Origin: an uncultured bacterium
GTDB taxonomy: Bacteria; Bacillota; Clostridia; Lachnospirales; Lachnospiraceae
NCBI GenBank assembly: GCA_905216215.1
Contig: CAJMSZ010000020.1
Location: 1-32,884, forward strand
Length of the DNA: 32,884 bases
Direction: 5' to 3'
The translations under genes were made by a program, and so were the position numbers. Below the pieces are notes generated by a model, which saw only the letters and a list, made by a program, of their open reading frames with translations, was not told the DNA's origin and did no database searches. Below are positions 7,428-15,478 of the stretch, in pieces. The first letter of the stretch is position 1. Every line of letters starts with the position of its first letter.

Positions 7428-7456
7428 ATTATATATCAAAGTATGCATATTGTCAA
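7428..7456 (-). promoter_or_regulatory. Consensus promoter of tRNA-Arg
   Basis: On the minus strand, TTGACA (7456-7451) and TATAAT (7433-7428) are exact consensus hexamers with a 17-base spacer, about 42 bases before the tRNA 5' end. Confidence 0.9.
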
Positions 7457-7631
7457 CAAAAAAATGAAAAAATAATTTTGAAAAATTCGTCGAAAATTAG
7501 TTGCAAAAAAAGCGTGAAAAGTGTATGATGAAGTCCATTCTAATTCAATTCTTAATTTCAAAACCGAAGTTCGGTTTGTAACCCCAGTTATCATGCAAAT
7601 GATGGTAATGCTCAGGAACAGGAGGACTTTT

Positions 7632-8705
7632 GTGATAGAATTTACAGATTATGCAGTTTTTGAATTTTTAAATCAAGGAAATCAATGTTATAAAATTAAC
7701 AGCGTGCGAAAAGGCATTTCTCTTATGCAATACATAAAAGAAACAGAGCAGATCAAAGAGGAAGACTTTTACCAACTGATTTATGATATGGCAGAACAAC
7801 TGGAGATGTTTTATAAGAGTGAAGAAAAGGGCAGCATTCCGTGTTACGGGTATGTGAATCCTCTTTCTTTCGTTGTTACGGACAAAGGGGAACTTCGCCT
7901 TTTGGATGTGACTGCCGGGGAAAGTAGTGAACTGGTAATGCGAATGCAGAAACGGGATTTTCGCGTTTTATTTGTCCGAAAAGAGCAGGTTCTGACACAG
8001 ACCATGGAACAGGAAGACGATTTGTACGGGTTCGGAAAATGTTTACAATTCGTTTATTCACAGGGAAGGTTCCAGACAGAATTTTCAAAAATAGAGAAAT
8101 GGCATATCAGTCGGATAATGGAAAGATGTCTTACAGAAAAGAATACATTCGAATGCCTTACATGGATAGAAAAAGAAATGAAAAGACTGCACAAGTCTAA
8201 GGAAAAAGCAAGAAAAACTGGAAGAAAAGGAAAAAAGGCTAAAACTTTTAGACGGGTTATGCTGACGGTAGGAATCATTGGTGTGTTCGCAGGCATGAAG
8301 CACAGGAGTCAGGAGTCTGTCAAGGTGGGAAATGAAATACCGGCAGAAAAGGAATGGTATATGAACCGGATTAATACGGAAAGCCTGCAACAGGTACAGT
8401 ATGAAGTGTCTTCTATGCGGGTTGAGGAGGCGAAAGATGCTTTATCCGAAAATATTGGTACTTGCCTGAAGGAGTATCGGAAGCTTAGAAAACAAGTAAA
8501 AGAAAAGGAGAAAAAAGCGGAAGAGCTAAAAAGCTTATTGAAAGAATATTATATAGAGATTGATGAGGATGGAAAAATAATGGGAAAGACATCTGAGGAA
8601 ACTGCATCTGCTGAATCCACAGATAAGGAAACGGATTCTGTAATGGAGAGATTCGAAGAAGAGTACACAGAAGAATCAGAAGAAGGGTTAACAGAGAATC
8701 CATAA
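7632..8705 (+). CDS. Membrane-anchored pseudokinase-like protein, coiled-coil C-terminus
   Basis: A 357-residue protein of uncertain function. The N-terminal 185 residues resemble a degenerate protein-kinase fold: YGYVNPLSFVVTDKGELRLLD looks like the catalytic-loop to DFG region but lacks the catalytic His-Arg-Asp and the DFG Phe-Gly, and DDLYGFGKCLQFVY resembles the helix after the activation segment. A very basic stretch follows, then one membrane helix (MLTVGIIGVFAGM, about residues 208-222), then a charged coiled coil (YRKLRKQVKEKEKKAEEL) and an acidic tail. The order pseudokinase, TM, coiled coil resembles EssB/YukC of type VII secretion, but no partner gene is nearby. The frame is open from 7521; I chose the GTG at 7632 because AGGAGG lies 7 bases upstream. 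Confidence 0.6.
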   Translation: MIEFTDYAVFEFLNQGNQCYKINSVRKGISLMQYIKETEQIKEEDFYQLIYDMAEQLEMFYKSEEKGSIPCYGYVNPLSFVVTDKGELRLLDVTAGESSELVMRMQKRDFRVLFVRKEQVLTQTMEQEDDLYGFGKCLQFVYSQGRFQTEFSKIEKWHISRIMERCLTEKNTFECLTWIEKEMKRLHKSKEKARKTGRKGKKAKTFRRVMLTVGIIGVFAGMKHRSQESVKVGNEIPAEKEWYMNRINTESLQQVQYEVSSMRVEEAKDALSENIGTCLKEYRKLRKQVKEKEKKAEELKSLLKEYYIEIDEDGKIMGKTSEETASAESTDKETDSVMERFEEEYTEESEEGLTENP

Positions 8706-8732
8706 AAGAAAAGAACCCCCATAAAAGGGAGG

Positions 8733-8765
8733 ATGCCGGGTAATCGGTTTCCCGATTCCCGGCAT
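8733..8765 (+). terminator. Strong stem-loop after the pseudokinase gene
   Basis: ATGCCGGG (8733-8740) pairs with CCCGGCAT (8758-8765), and inside it ATCGG (8743-8747) pairs with CCGAT (8752-8756) around a TTTC loop. There is no T-tract after it, so it may be a processing or stability element rather than a textbook terminator. The rest of 8706-9011 is AT-rich with no gene visible. Confidence 0.5.
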
Positions 8766-8945
8766 GTATTATGAAAAAGTATATATCAATTTTAAGAAGT
8801 TGTCTTATTTATTTGATGGTTTTAGTATATAGGAGACTTGTGAAGAAACAATGTTTAACAAATGAAAGAATTTTGAAATTAAAATGAACAAAATGTGAAC
8901 GAAAAAAAAGGAAATTCAAAAGAATCACCTTTTTGCGTAATTCTA

Positions 8946-8975
8946 TTGGAAATGCAGGCAAAAATGCGATATACT
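8946..8975 (+). promoter_or_regulatory. Possible promoter of the glycosyltransferase-protease pair
   Basis: TTGGAA (8946-8951) and TATACT (8970-8975) are spaced 18 bases apart, 36 bases before the GT2 start. A TTGACA follows at once (8975-8980), but nothing resembling a -10 lies 17 bases after it. Confidence 0.35.
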
Positions 8976-9011
8976 TGACAGGTAAAACGGCATTTCAGGA
9001 GGAAATTAGTA

Positions 9012-10028
9012 ATGAAATACATATCTTTTGCGATTCCATGCTATAATTCAGAAGCTTATATGGCAAATGCTGTGGAATCCATTTTAAAAGGCGGAGAAGA
9101 TGTGGAAATCATTATTGTCAATGATGGTTCCAAGGATCGCACATCGGAAATTGCCCATGAATTTGAAGCAAAGTATCCGACTATCATCAAAGCAGTCGAT
9201 AAGGAAAATGGCGGGCATGGAGATGCAGTAAATATCGGGCTTGAGCATGCCACAGGCAAATATTTTAAGGTAGTAGACAGCGATGACTGGGTAAATGAAG
9301 AGGCTCTCTGCAAAATTTTAGACGTATTGAAGAAGTTTGAGACGGATGATGAAGAAATTGATATGCTGCTTTCTAACTATGTTTATGAAAAAGAGGGGAT
9401 GGAGCATAAGAAAGTGATTGAGTACCGGAATGTGCTTCCTCAGAATACCATTTTTGGATGGAATGATATCAAACGTTTTCATTTGGGTCAGTATATTCTG
9501 ATGCATTCTGTGATTTACCGTACAGAATTCTTAAAGCTGATTCAGCTTCATCTTCCGAAGCATACATTTTATGTGGATAATCTTTATGTATATTACCCAC
9601 TTCCACATGTACGGAAGATGTATTATCTCGATGTAGATTTTTATCGTTACTTCATTGGAAGAGAAGATCAGTCCGTGAATGAAAAGGTTATGATTGGGCG
9701 TGTAGACCAGCAGATTTTTGTGACAAAAAACATGATTGACATGTATGAAATGAAGAATATTACCAACAAGAAGCTGCGTCAATATATGATTAATTATCTG
9801 GCAATTATGATGACTGTTTCTTCTATTCTTCTGATTCGTTCGAAGAAAGAAGAGAATCTGGAGAAAAAGAAAGAATTGTGGAAGTACTTGAAGCGGACAG
9901 ATTACAGGACTTACTGGAAAATACGTTACGGTATTTTGGGACAGACTATGAATCTGCCGGGAAAATCAGGAAGAAAGATTTCCTCTCTTGCATATATTGT
10001 AGCGAGAAGATTGATTGGATTTAATTAA
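9012..10028 (+). CDS. Family 2 glycosyltransferase
   Basis: A 338-residue GT-A fold enzyme that transfers a sugar from a nucleotide donor; donor and acceptor cannot be told. The N-terminal domain shows the usual series: SFAIPCYNSEAYM, the nucleotide-binding VNDGSKDRT, an ENGGHGDAVNIGL segment and the metal-binding motif VDSDDWVN. The C-terminal 100 residues are helical and basic, with one weakly hydrophobic stretch (IMMTVSSILLI), which suggests membrane association. AGGAGG precedes the ATG at 9012. Its stop codon abuts the ATG of the S8 protease gene, so the two are co-transcribed. Capsule, teichoic acid or glycolipid synthesis are all possible. Confidence 0.9.
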   Translation: MKYISFAIPCYNSEAYMANAVESILKGGEDVEIIIVNDGSKDRTSEIAHEFEAKYPTIIKAVDKENGGHGDAVNIGLEHATGKYFKVVDSDDWVNEEALCKILDVLKKFETDDEEIDMLLSNYVYEKEGMEHKKVIEYRNVLPQNTIFGWNDIKRFHLGQYILMHSVIYRTEFLKLIQLHLPKHTFYVDNLYVYYPLPHVRKMYYLDVDFYRYFIGREDQSVNEKVMIGRVDQQIFVTKNMIDMYEMKNITNKKLRQYMINYLAIMMTVSSILLIRSKKEENLEKKKELWKYLKRTDYRTYWKIRYGILGQTMNLPGKSGRKISSLAYIVARRLIGFN

Positions 10029-11804
10029 ATGACAAATCAAAATATAGAAAATCTGCTGAATCTGGCGCTGGATGCTACGAATGAGGAAAGGGAAAAATCC
10101 CAGAATCTGAATGTGGGATACAGTAACGAAGAGGGAGAATGGGAAGTGATTGTGAAGTATTCCGGTTCACTGGAGGCAGTTCGGGCATTTGCAGTTCGGA
10201 TTACAGAACTGAGAAATGGATATGCAATCATCCGTTTGCGACAAGCGGATATTCGACGATTATCAGAGATTCCGCAGATTGAATATATTGAGAAGCCGAA
10301 ACGACTTTATTTTCAAACAGAAAATGGTAGACGGGCATCCTGCATTAATCCAGTGCAGGATACCCGTCTTTTGCCATTTTCAGAGACTTTATTTGGAGAA
10401 GGGGTACTAGTCGCGATTCTTGATTCGGGAATTGATTATATGAATCGTGATTTCCGAAATGCAGATGGAAGCACCAGAATTTATGCGCTTTGGGATCAGA
10501 CGGTCAGTGAAGCAGGAAGTCCTCCTGAAGGATATACCAGAGGAACATTATTTACACAGGAACAAATTAATGGAGCACTGGCAGCAGGAACGGAGGAAGA
10601 GAGAAGGCAGCTTGTACCGAGCAGGGATAACTCCGGTCATGGAACTGCCGTGGCAGGAATTGCAGCAGGAAACGGACAGGAGAGTGGAACACTGGCGCGT
10701 GGAGTGGCAAGTAGAAGTGAACTATTGATTGTAAAACTGGGATTGCCTGAAGAAATGGGATTTCCACGGACTACAGAGTTAATGGAGGGGTTAAATTTTG
10801 TGGTGGATGTGGCGGTTTCGCGAGGCATGCCCTTGGCAGTGAATATCAGTATTGGTAATACCTATGGAGCTCATAATGGGACTTCTTTACTGGAGCGGTT
10901 TATTGATGAAATTTCCAATGTGGGAAGAACCAGTATCTGTATCGGAACAGGAAATGAAGGAACCGGGGCAGGCCATGTAAGTGGTGTGTTGGAAAATGAC
11001 AAAACTACGCGTATTGAATTTGCCGTCCAGTCCCGACAGATTGCTTTCAGTATTCAGATTTGGAAACGATATGAGGATGAGGTAAGTGTTTCTATACAGC
11101 ATCCATCAGGTGAACGGATTGGGCCTGTTGATGAAAGAATTGGAACCCAGAGACTTCAGGCGGGAAATACGGAAATTTTGTTATATTATGGAGAACCAAG
11201 TCCCTATTCCGTTTTACAGGAAATTTATCTGGATTTCTTACCACGGAATACGTTTGTTACGGAGGGGATATGGGAAATCCAACTGTCTGCGGGAAAAATA
11301 GTCGTAGGGAATTACGAAATGTGGATGTCAGGAGAGCGTGTGTTAAATCGGGGAACAGGTTTTTTATTTCCTACGGAGAATCTTACTTTTACTATTCCAT
11401 CTACAGCAGAACGAGTTATTACAGTTGGGGCATATGATGCGCTCACCGGGACGTATGCGCCTTTTTCCGGGAGAGGAGAATTGCTGCCCAGAGGAGAGGC
11501 AAAACCGGATTTGGTGGCGCCTGGAGTGGAAATTGTGACAACTGGTCTAAATGGTGGGACCACAAGAGTAAGCGGAACGTCCTTTGCAACACCCTTTGTG
11601 ACCGGAAGCGTGGCACTTCTGATGGAATGGGGAATTGTGAAAGGAAAGGACCCATTTCTGTATGGGGAGAAAGTGAAGGCATATTTAAGGAGAGGGGCAC
11701 AGACATTGCCGGGATTTGCGGAGTATCCCAATCCACTGACGGGGTATGGAAAATTGTGTGTTTCAGAAATTATATGCGGTATTTCGGAAAACGCATGCAA
11801 ATGA
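10029..11804 (+). CDS. S8 subtilase of the Csp-like type, triad intact
   Basis: A 591-residue subtilisin-family serine protease with a complete triad: Asp132 in AILDSGID, His204 in DNSGHGTAVAG and Ser518 in SGTSFATP. There is no signal peptide, and a prodomain-like N-terminus (about residues 1-110) precedes the catalytic core. A large insertion of about 170 residues sits between the GTGNEGTGAGH oxyanion region and the Ser motif, as in the jelly-roll insert of Csp proteases, which process the cortex hydrolase in spore germination of some Clostridia. A germination role is only inference, since no spore gene other than a YlmC-type one is near. It starts directly after the glycosyltransferase stop with no clear ribosome binding site, implying coupling. 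Its last 35 bases overlap the convergent MATE gene. Confidence 0.88.
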   Translation: MTNQNIENLLNLALDATNEEREKSQNLNVGYSNEEGEWEVIVKYSGSLEAVRAFAVRITELRNGYAIIRLRQADIRRLSEIPQIEYIEKPKRLYFQTENGRRASCINPVQDTRLLPFSETLFGEGVLVAILDSGIDYMNRDFRNADGSTRIYALWDQTVSEAGSPPEGYTRGTLFTQEQINGALAAGTEEERRQLVPSRDNSGHGTAVAGIAAGNGQESGTLARGVASRSELLIVKLGLPEEMGFPRTTELMEGLNFVVDVAVSRGMPLAVNISIGNTYGAHNGTSLLERFIDEISNVGRTSICIGTGNEGTGAGHVSGVLENDKTTRIEFAVQSRQIAFSIQIWKRYEDEVSVSIQHPSGERIGPVDERIGTQRLQAGNTEILLYYGEPSPYSVLQEIYLDFLPRNTFVTEGIWEIQLSAGKIVVGNYEMWMSGERVLNRGTGFLFPTENLTFTIPSTAERVITVGAYDALTGTYAPFSGRGELLPRGEAKPDLVAPGVEIVTTGLNGGTTRVSGTSFATPFVTGSVALLMEWGIVKGKDPFLYGEKVKAYLRRGAQTLPGFAEYPNPLTGYGKLCVSEIICGISENACK

Positions 11805-13092
11805 GTCCGCATATATCAGCTAGTGCCCATCCGATTGGGATGGCGAGCCAGATACCGGTCGCACCCATAAAGCCAGAAAGGACATAGGCCAGGGCAACAC
11901 GGGTTCCAAGAGAAAGGATGGTCAGAACCACCGACATTTCTGCACGCTTGATTGCGCGGTAATAGCCATACAGCAGAAAAAGGCAGCCGATGCCCAAATA
12001 GCATGCCCCTTCTATGCGAAGGTAATGAATGCCAGAAGCAATGACACCAGTTTCTTTTGCGCTGACGAAAATTCCCATAAGCGGTGCTGCAAAGAAGCAG
12101 ACGACTACAGAAATGAGTATGCTGAAGATGGTGCTGAGTAAAAATGCCTGATGTGTCCCCCGGCGCATCCGGTCCTTGTTACCGGCACCATAATTTTGTG
12201 CAATAAAAGTAGAGTATGCATTTCCAAAATCCTGAACAGGAAGATAGGCAAATGTATCGATTTTCACAGCAGCAGCAAAGGCAGCCATGATAGTGTCCCC
12301 GAAGCTGTTTACCAGACCCTGGACCATAAGAATTCCAAAATTCATTACGGACTGCTGTACACAGGTCATGGAAGAAAGACTGACGATCTCCTTCAGAATC
12401 TGTCGGTTAAAGTGCCATTCGCTTTTATCTGGCAGCAGTTCTTTGCAACGAAACTGCACGTAAAGAAAGATACCAATGCCAGATATGTACTGTGCAATTA
12501 CAGTGGCGGCAGCAGCGCCTGCAATTCCATAAGAGCAGACAGCCACAAAAAGCAGGTCCAGTGCAATGTTCACGAAAGCTGAAACAGCAAGGAAAATGAG
12601 AGGAACCGTAGAATTCCCCAGTGCTCTTAATAGACAGGAAAAGAAGTTATATAGGGACGTTGCGATTAACCCTGCAAAGATGATTAAGAGGTATTCCCGC
12701 ATGCCACTCCATACATTTTCCGGAACGCGCAGGAAATGCAGGATTGGTGTCAGAAAAAGATAGACCAGAATATTTAAAATCAAAGTAATACTCATAATAA
12801 GTAAGAAAGAATGGACGATGGAAAGACGCAGGGATTTATCGTCCTTTTTTCCACGATAAATAGAAAAAAGCGCACCGGAACCAAGACTGAGACCGAGAAA
12901 AATAGAAGTTAAAAAAGTCATCAGTGTATAAGAAGAACCAACGGCAGCCAGGGCTGTTTTTCCCAGTACACGACCAACAATTAAGGTGTCCGCAATATTG
13001 TAAAACTGCTGCAGAAGATTGCCGGCAATCATAGGGAGAGCAAATAAAAGCAGTGCCCTGGAAATATTCCCCTTTGTCAAATCATGATACAT
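11770..13092 (-). CDS. MATE family multidrug/cation exporter
   Basis: An integral membrane antiporter of about 440 residues with roughly 12 hydrophobic helices in two repeats. Each half has the typical opening: LFALPMIAGNLLQQFYNIADTLIVGR in pieces at the N-terminus, and a SLSSMTCVQQSVMNFGILMVQG segment in the middle. MATE proteins export drugs or metabolites using Na+ or H+ gradients; the substrate is unknown. The frame is open to 13146, but AAGGAGG precedes an ATG at 13092, where the usual N-terminus (YHDLTKGNISRALL) begins. The gene is monocistronic. Its 3' end overlaps the S8 protease gene by 35 bases, tail to tail. The repeat-rich region at 13142-13187 is upstream of its start. Confidence 0.93.
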   Translation of the reverse strand: MYHDLTKGNISRALLLFALPMIAGNLLQQFYNIADTLIVGRVLGKTALAAVGSSYTLMTFLTSIFLGLSLGSGALFSIYRGKKDDKSLRLSIVHSFLLIMSITLILNILVYLFLTPILHFLRVPENVWSGMREYLLIIFAGLIATSLYNFFSCLLRALGNSTVPLIFLAVSAFVNIALDLLFVAVCSYGIAGAAAATVIAQYISGIGIFLYVQFRCKELLPDKSEWHFNRQILKEIVSLSSMTCVQQSVMNFGILMVQGLVNSFGDTIMAAFAAAVKIDTFAYLPVQDFGNAYSTFIAQNYGAGNKDRMRRGTHQAFLLSTIFSILISVVVCFFAAPLMGIFVSAKETGVIASGIHYLRIEGACYLGIGCLFLLYGYYRAIKRAEMSVVLTILSLGTRVALAYVLSGFMGATGIWLAIPIGWALADICGLICMRFPKYRI

Positions 13093-13141
13093 CGTTCTGT
13101 CCTCCTTGTAATCATTTATTCTAAAATGCAATTGCGATGAT

Positions 13142-13187
13142 TTCACTTTACATTCTTCACTTTACATCTTAAAGTGAGAAATGTAAA
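13142..13187 (-). promoter_or_regulatory. Nested direct and inverted repeats upstream of the MATE gene
   Basis: TTCACTTTACAT occurs twice as a direct repeat (13142-13153 and 13156-13167, 14-base period). The same block forms a 17-base inverted repeat: TTTACATTCTTCACTTT (13147-13163) and AAAGTGAGAAATGTAAA (13171-13187), 15 of 17 positions pairing. On the minus strand TTTACA and TAAAGT, 17 bases apart, could be the promoter inside these repeats. The form suits a dimeric repressor such as a MarR or TetR family protein, but no regulator gene is adjacent. Confidence 0.5.
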
Positions 13188-13265
13188 TCGTAATCTATTT
13201 TTATATCATAGGGAATTGGGCCTCTGACAATCATATGATGTATTAAAAAAGCAGGTAAGTGTCAT

Positions 13266-13541
13266 ATGAAAGAAGAAAAAATTCGGTTTTGTGCATTTCG
13301 CAATAAAGAGGTGATTAATATGTGTAATTGTAAAAGACTGGGATGTGTGACGGATTTACTGATTGATGTGTGTTCAGGTTGTATCGAGGCAATCATACTT
13401 CCGGGACCGGGTAAAATCTGTGGATTTCTGGGATACGACGCAGAGTATATCATTCCCTATCAGTGCATCCGAAAAGTGGGACCGGATATTATTCTGGTGG
13501 AAATTCAGGAGGATAAATGCCTGAAGGGGTGTAAGGGATAA
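13266..13541 (+). CDS. YlmC/YmxH-family PRC-barrel protein, Cys-rich
   Basis: A 91-residue PRC-barrel protein of the YlmC/YmxH sporulation-associated family: FRNKEVINMCNCKRLGCV, then DLLIDVCSGCIEAIILPGPG, then the closing strand segment. Molecular function of the family is not settled. It carries ten Cys in 91 residues, some where family members usually have Asp, Gly or Thr (KDG.RLG becomes CNCKRLG; D..TG.I becomes DVCSGCI). Redox or metal binding is an inference from that. The ATG at 13266 gives the complete first strand; an inner ATG at 13320 would lose it. nrdR follows after 131 bases. Confidence 0.8.
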   Translation: MKEEKIRFCAFRNKEVINMCNCKRLGCVTDLLIDVCSGCIEAIILPGPGKICGFLGYDAEYIIPYQCIRKVGPDIILVEIQEDKCLKGCKG

Positions 13542-13672
13542 TAGAGAAATATCGAGACCACAGAATGACAGAAAAGGGAGAAATTTGGATACATTGGTTT
13601 GACAAAAAATACGTCCACATTTATACTGAAGACAAACGGTTTGTTTTGGAAAAACAAGGAAGGAGAAGCAAG

Positions 13673-14122
13673 ATGAAGTGTCCTTATTGTGGAAATATTG
13701 ATACAAGGGTAATTGATTCCAGACCGGCAGAGGATGGTACCTCTATCCGGCGCAGAAGGTCTTGTGATGCTTGCAATAAGCGGTTTACAACTTATGAAAA
13801 GGTTGAGACGATTCCTCTGATTGTGATTAAAAAGGATAACAACAGAGAACAGTATGACCGCGCCAAGATTGAAGGCGGGGTTCTGCGTGCATGCTACAAG
13901 AGACCAGTACCTGCAGAAGAAATCAAACGGGTAGTAGATGACATCGAAACCGAGATTTTCAACAGGGAAGAAAAGGAAATACCGAGCAGTGATATCGGTG
14001 AGATTGTTATGAATCATCTGCGTAACCTGGATGCAGTTGCGTATGTACGATTTGCGTCTGTCTACAGAGAGTTTAAAGACGTAAATACTTTCATGGCAGA
14101 AATTAAGAAAATATTAGAGTAA
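13673..14122 (+). CDS. nrdR: Transcriptional repressor NrdR
   Basis: A 149-residue zinc-ribbon and ATP-cone protein that represses ribonucleotide reductase genes when dATP is high. The ribbon is intact: CPYCG near the N-terminus and CDACNKRF about 28 residues later, with the linking RRRRSC. The ATP-cone follows (IVIKKDNNREQYDRAKIEGGV onwards, in pieces) and ends at MAEIKKIL. AAGGAAGGAGAAGCAAG directly precedes the ATG at 13673; the frame is open from 13565, but the extra residues match no family feature. coaBC starts 13 bases after its stop. No ribonucleotide reductase gene is in the window. Confidence 0.96.
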   Translation: MKCPYCGNIDTRVIDSRPAEDGTSIRRRRSCDACNKRFTTYEKVETIPLIVIKKDNNREQYDRAKIEGGVLRACYKRPVPAEEIKRVVDDIETEIFNREEKEIPSSDIGEIVMNHLRNLDAVAYVRFASVYREFKDVNTFMAEIKKILE

Positions 14123-14135
14123 GGAGGCACAAACT

Positions 14136-15332
14136 TTGGCCGAGAAGAAGAAAACAGTAGTGCTGGGAGTGACTGGTGGGATTGCCGCGTATAAGACAGC
14201 TTCACTTGCCAGCATGCTGGTGAAGAACGGGTATGATGTTCAGGTTCTTATGACAAAGAACGCAACAAATTTTATCAATCCGATTGTATTTGAAACTTTG
14301 ACCAAACACAAGTGTCTGATTGATACATTTGACAGAAATTTTGAATTCAGTGTGGAACACGTAGCAATTTCCAAGCAGGCTGATGTGGTGATGGTTGCAC
14401 CTGCCACGGCCAATGTGATCGGAAAGCTGGCCCATGGGATCGCAGATGATATGCTTACCACGACCATTATGGCGTGTAGAAGATGCAAAAAGATCCTTGC
14501 ACCGGCTATGAACACAGAGATGTATTTAAACCCCATTGTTCAGGATAATTTAAAGCTGTTGGAACATTATGGTTACGAAATCATTAAACCTGCAGAAGGA
14601 CATCTGGCATGCGGAGATAATGGTCCGGGGAAAATGCCGGAACCGGAAGTGTTATATGAATACATCTACCGTGAAATTGCGTTTGAAAAAGATATGGCGG
14701 GAAAGCATGTACTGATTACAGCAGGACCGACCAGAGAAGCGATTGACCCGGTACGGTACATTACCAATCATTCCTCCGGGAAAATGGGGTATGCACTGGC
14801 TAGGGTGTGTGCTGCCAGAGGTGCAGAAGTTACTTTGGTAACAGGACCTACTTCAATTGCAAAGCCATTATTTGCAAAAGTGATTCCGGTCACTACTGCT
14901 AGAGAAATGTTTGAGGCTGTGAAAACAGAAAGAGAACATGCGGATATCATCTGCAAGGCGGCTGCAGTGGCAGATTATAGGCCAGAACACGCGGCAGATG
15001 AGAAAATAAAAAAATCAGATGAAAAATTATCACTGGAGCTGGAAAAGACAGATGATATTCTGAAGTACCTGGGAGAGCACAAACGTGACGGACAATTTCT
15101 ATGCGGATTTTCCATGGAGACAGAGAATCTGGTGGAAAATTCCAGAAAGAAATTAAAGAAAAAAAATTTGGATATGATTGTGGCAAACAATCTGAAAGAA
15201 AAAGGAGCAGGATTTCAGGGGGATACCAATGTGGTCACACTGATTACGCTTGAGGACGAACTGCATTTACCACTTCTCAGTAAAGAAGAAACGGCAGTGA
15301 AGATTCTGGATACGATTATGAAACAATCATAA
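14136..15332 (+). CDS. coaBC: Bifunctional coenzyme A biosynthesis protein CoaBC
   Basis: A 398-residue fusion of phosphopantothenoylcysteine decarboxylase (N-terminal, flavoprotein) and phosphopantothenate-cysteine ligase (C-terminal). The decarboxylase half has GVTGGIAAYK, the catalytic-His region FSVEHVAIS, APATANVIGK and APAMNTEMY. The Cys lid is in EGHLACGDNGPGKMPEP. The ligase half begins about residue 185 with VLITAGPTREAIDPVRYI and NHSSGKMGYALA. The start is a TTG at 14136, supported by AAGGAGG and by the family N-terminus right after it. It follows nrdR and precedes the ECF S component and coaX, so coenzyme A functions are grouped here. Confidence 0.96.
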   Translation: MAEKKKTVVLGVTGGIAAYKTASLASMLVKNGYDVQVLMTKNATNFINPIVFETLTKHKCLIDTFDRNFEFSVEHVAISKQADVVMVAPATANVIGKLAHGIADDMLTTTIMACRRCKKILAPAMNTEMYLNPIVQDNLKLLEHYGYEIIKPAEGHLACGDNGPGKMPEPEVLYEYIYREIAFEKDMAGKHVLITAGPTREAIDPVRYITNHSSGKMGYALARVCAARGAEVTLVTGPTSIAKPLFAKVIPVTTAREMFEAVKTEREHADIICKAAAVADYRPEHAADEKIKKSDEKLSLELEKTDDILKYLGEHKRDGQFLCGFSMETENLVENSRKKLKKKNLDMIVANNLKEKGAGFQGDTNVVTLITLEDELHLPLLSKEETAVKILDTIMKQS

Positions 15333-15423
15333 GCATATCCCAGATAATCAATATTAAAATAATAATAATAAAAACGATAATCAAGATATAACAAAAAATA
15401 TAAGAAAATTTAACACTAAGAAA

Positions 15424-15463
15424 ACTATTCTACCATTGTATTGTATCTCGAAATGAGAATAGT
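15424..15463 (+). promoter_or_regulatory. Inverted repeat in the leader of the ECF S-component gene
   Basis: ACTATTCT (15424-15431) and AGAATAGT (15456-15463) are perfect complements 24 bases apart. Within the loop TCTC and GAGA could also pair (TCTCGAAATGAGA). It ends four bases before the AGGAGG site, so folding or protein binding could affect translation. I see no known riboswitch in the 146-base gap at 15333-15478. Confidence 0.35.
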
Positions 15464-15478
15464 AACAGGAGGAGAATT

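Noticed and set aside
7343..7528. A short plus-strand frame beside the pseudokinase gene
   Set aside because: It runs through the tRNA-Arg gene on the opposite strand and through the tRNA promoter.
13505..14017. A 170-residue minus-strand frame
   Set aside because: It is antisense to nrdR, whose zinc ribbon and ATP-cone motifs are unmistakable.
15333..15478. A vitamin riboswitch before the ECF S component
   Set aside because: The leader is AT-rich and I find none of the conserved blocks of known vitamin riboswitches, only one inverted repeat.
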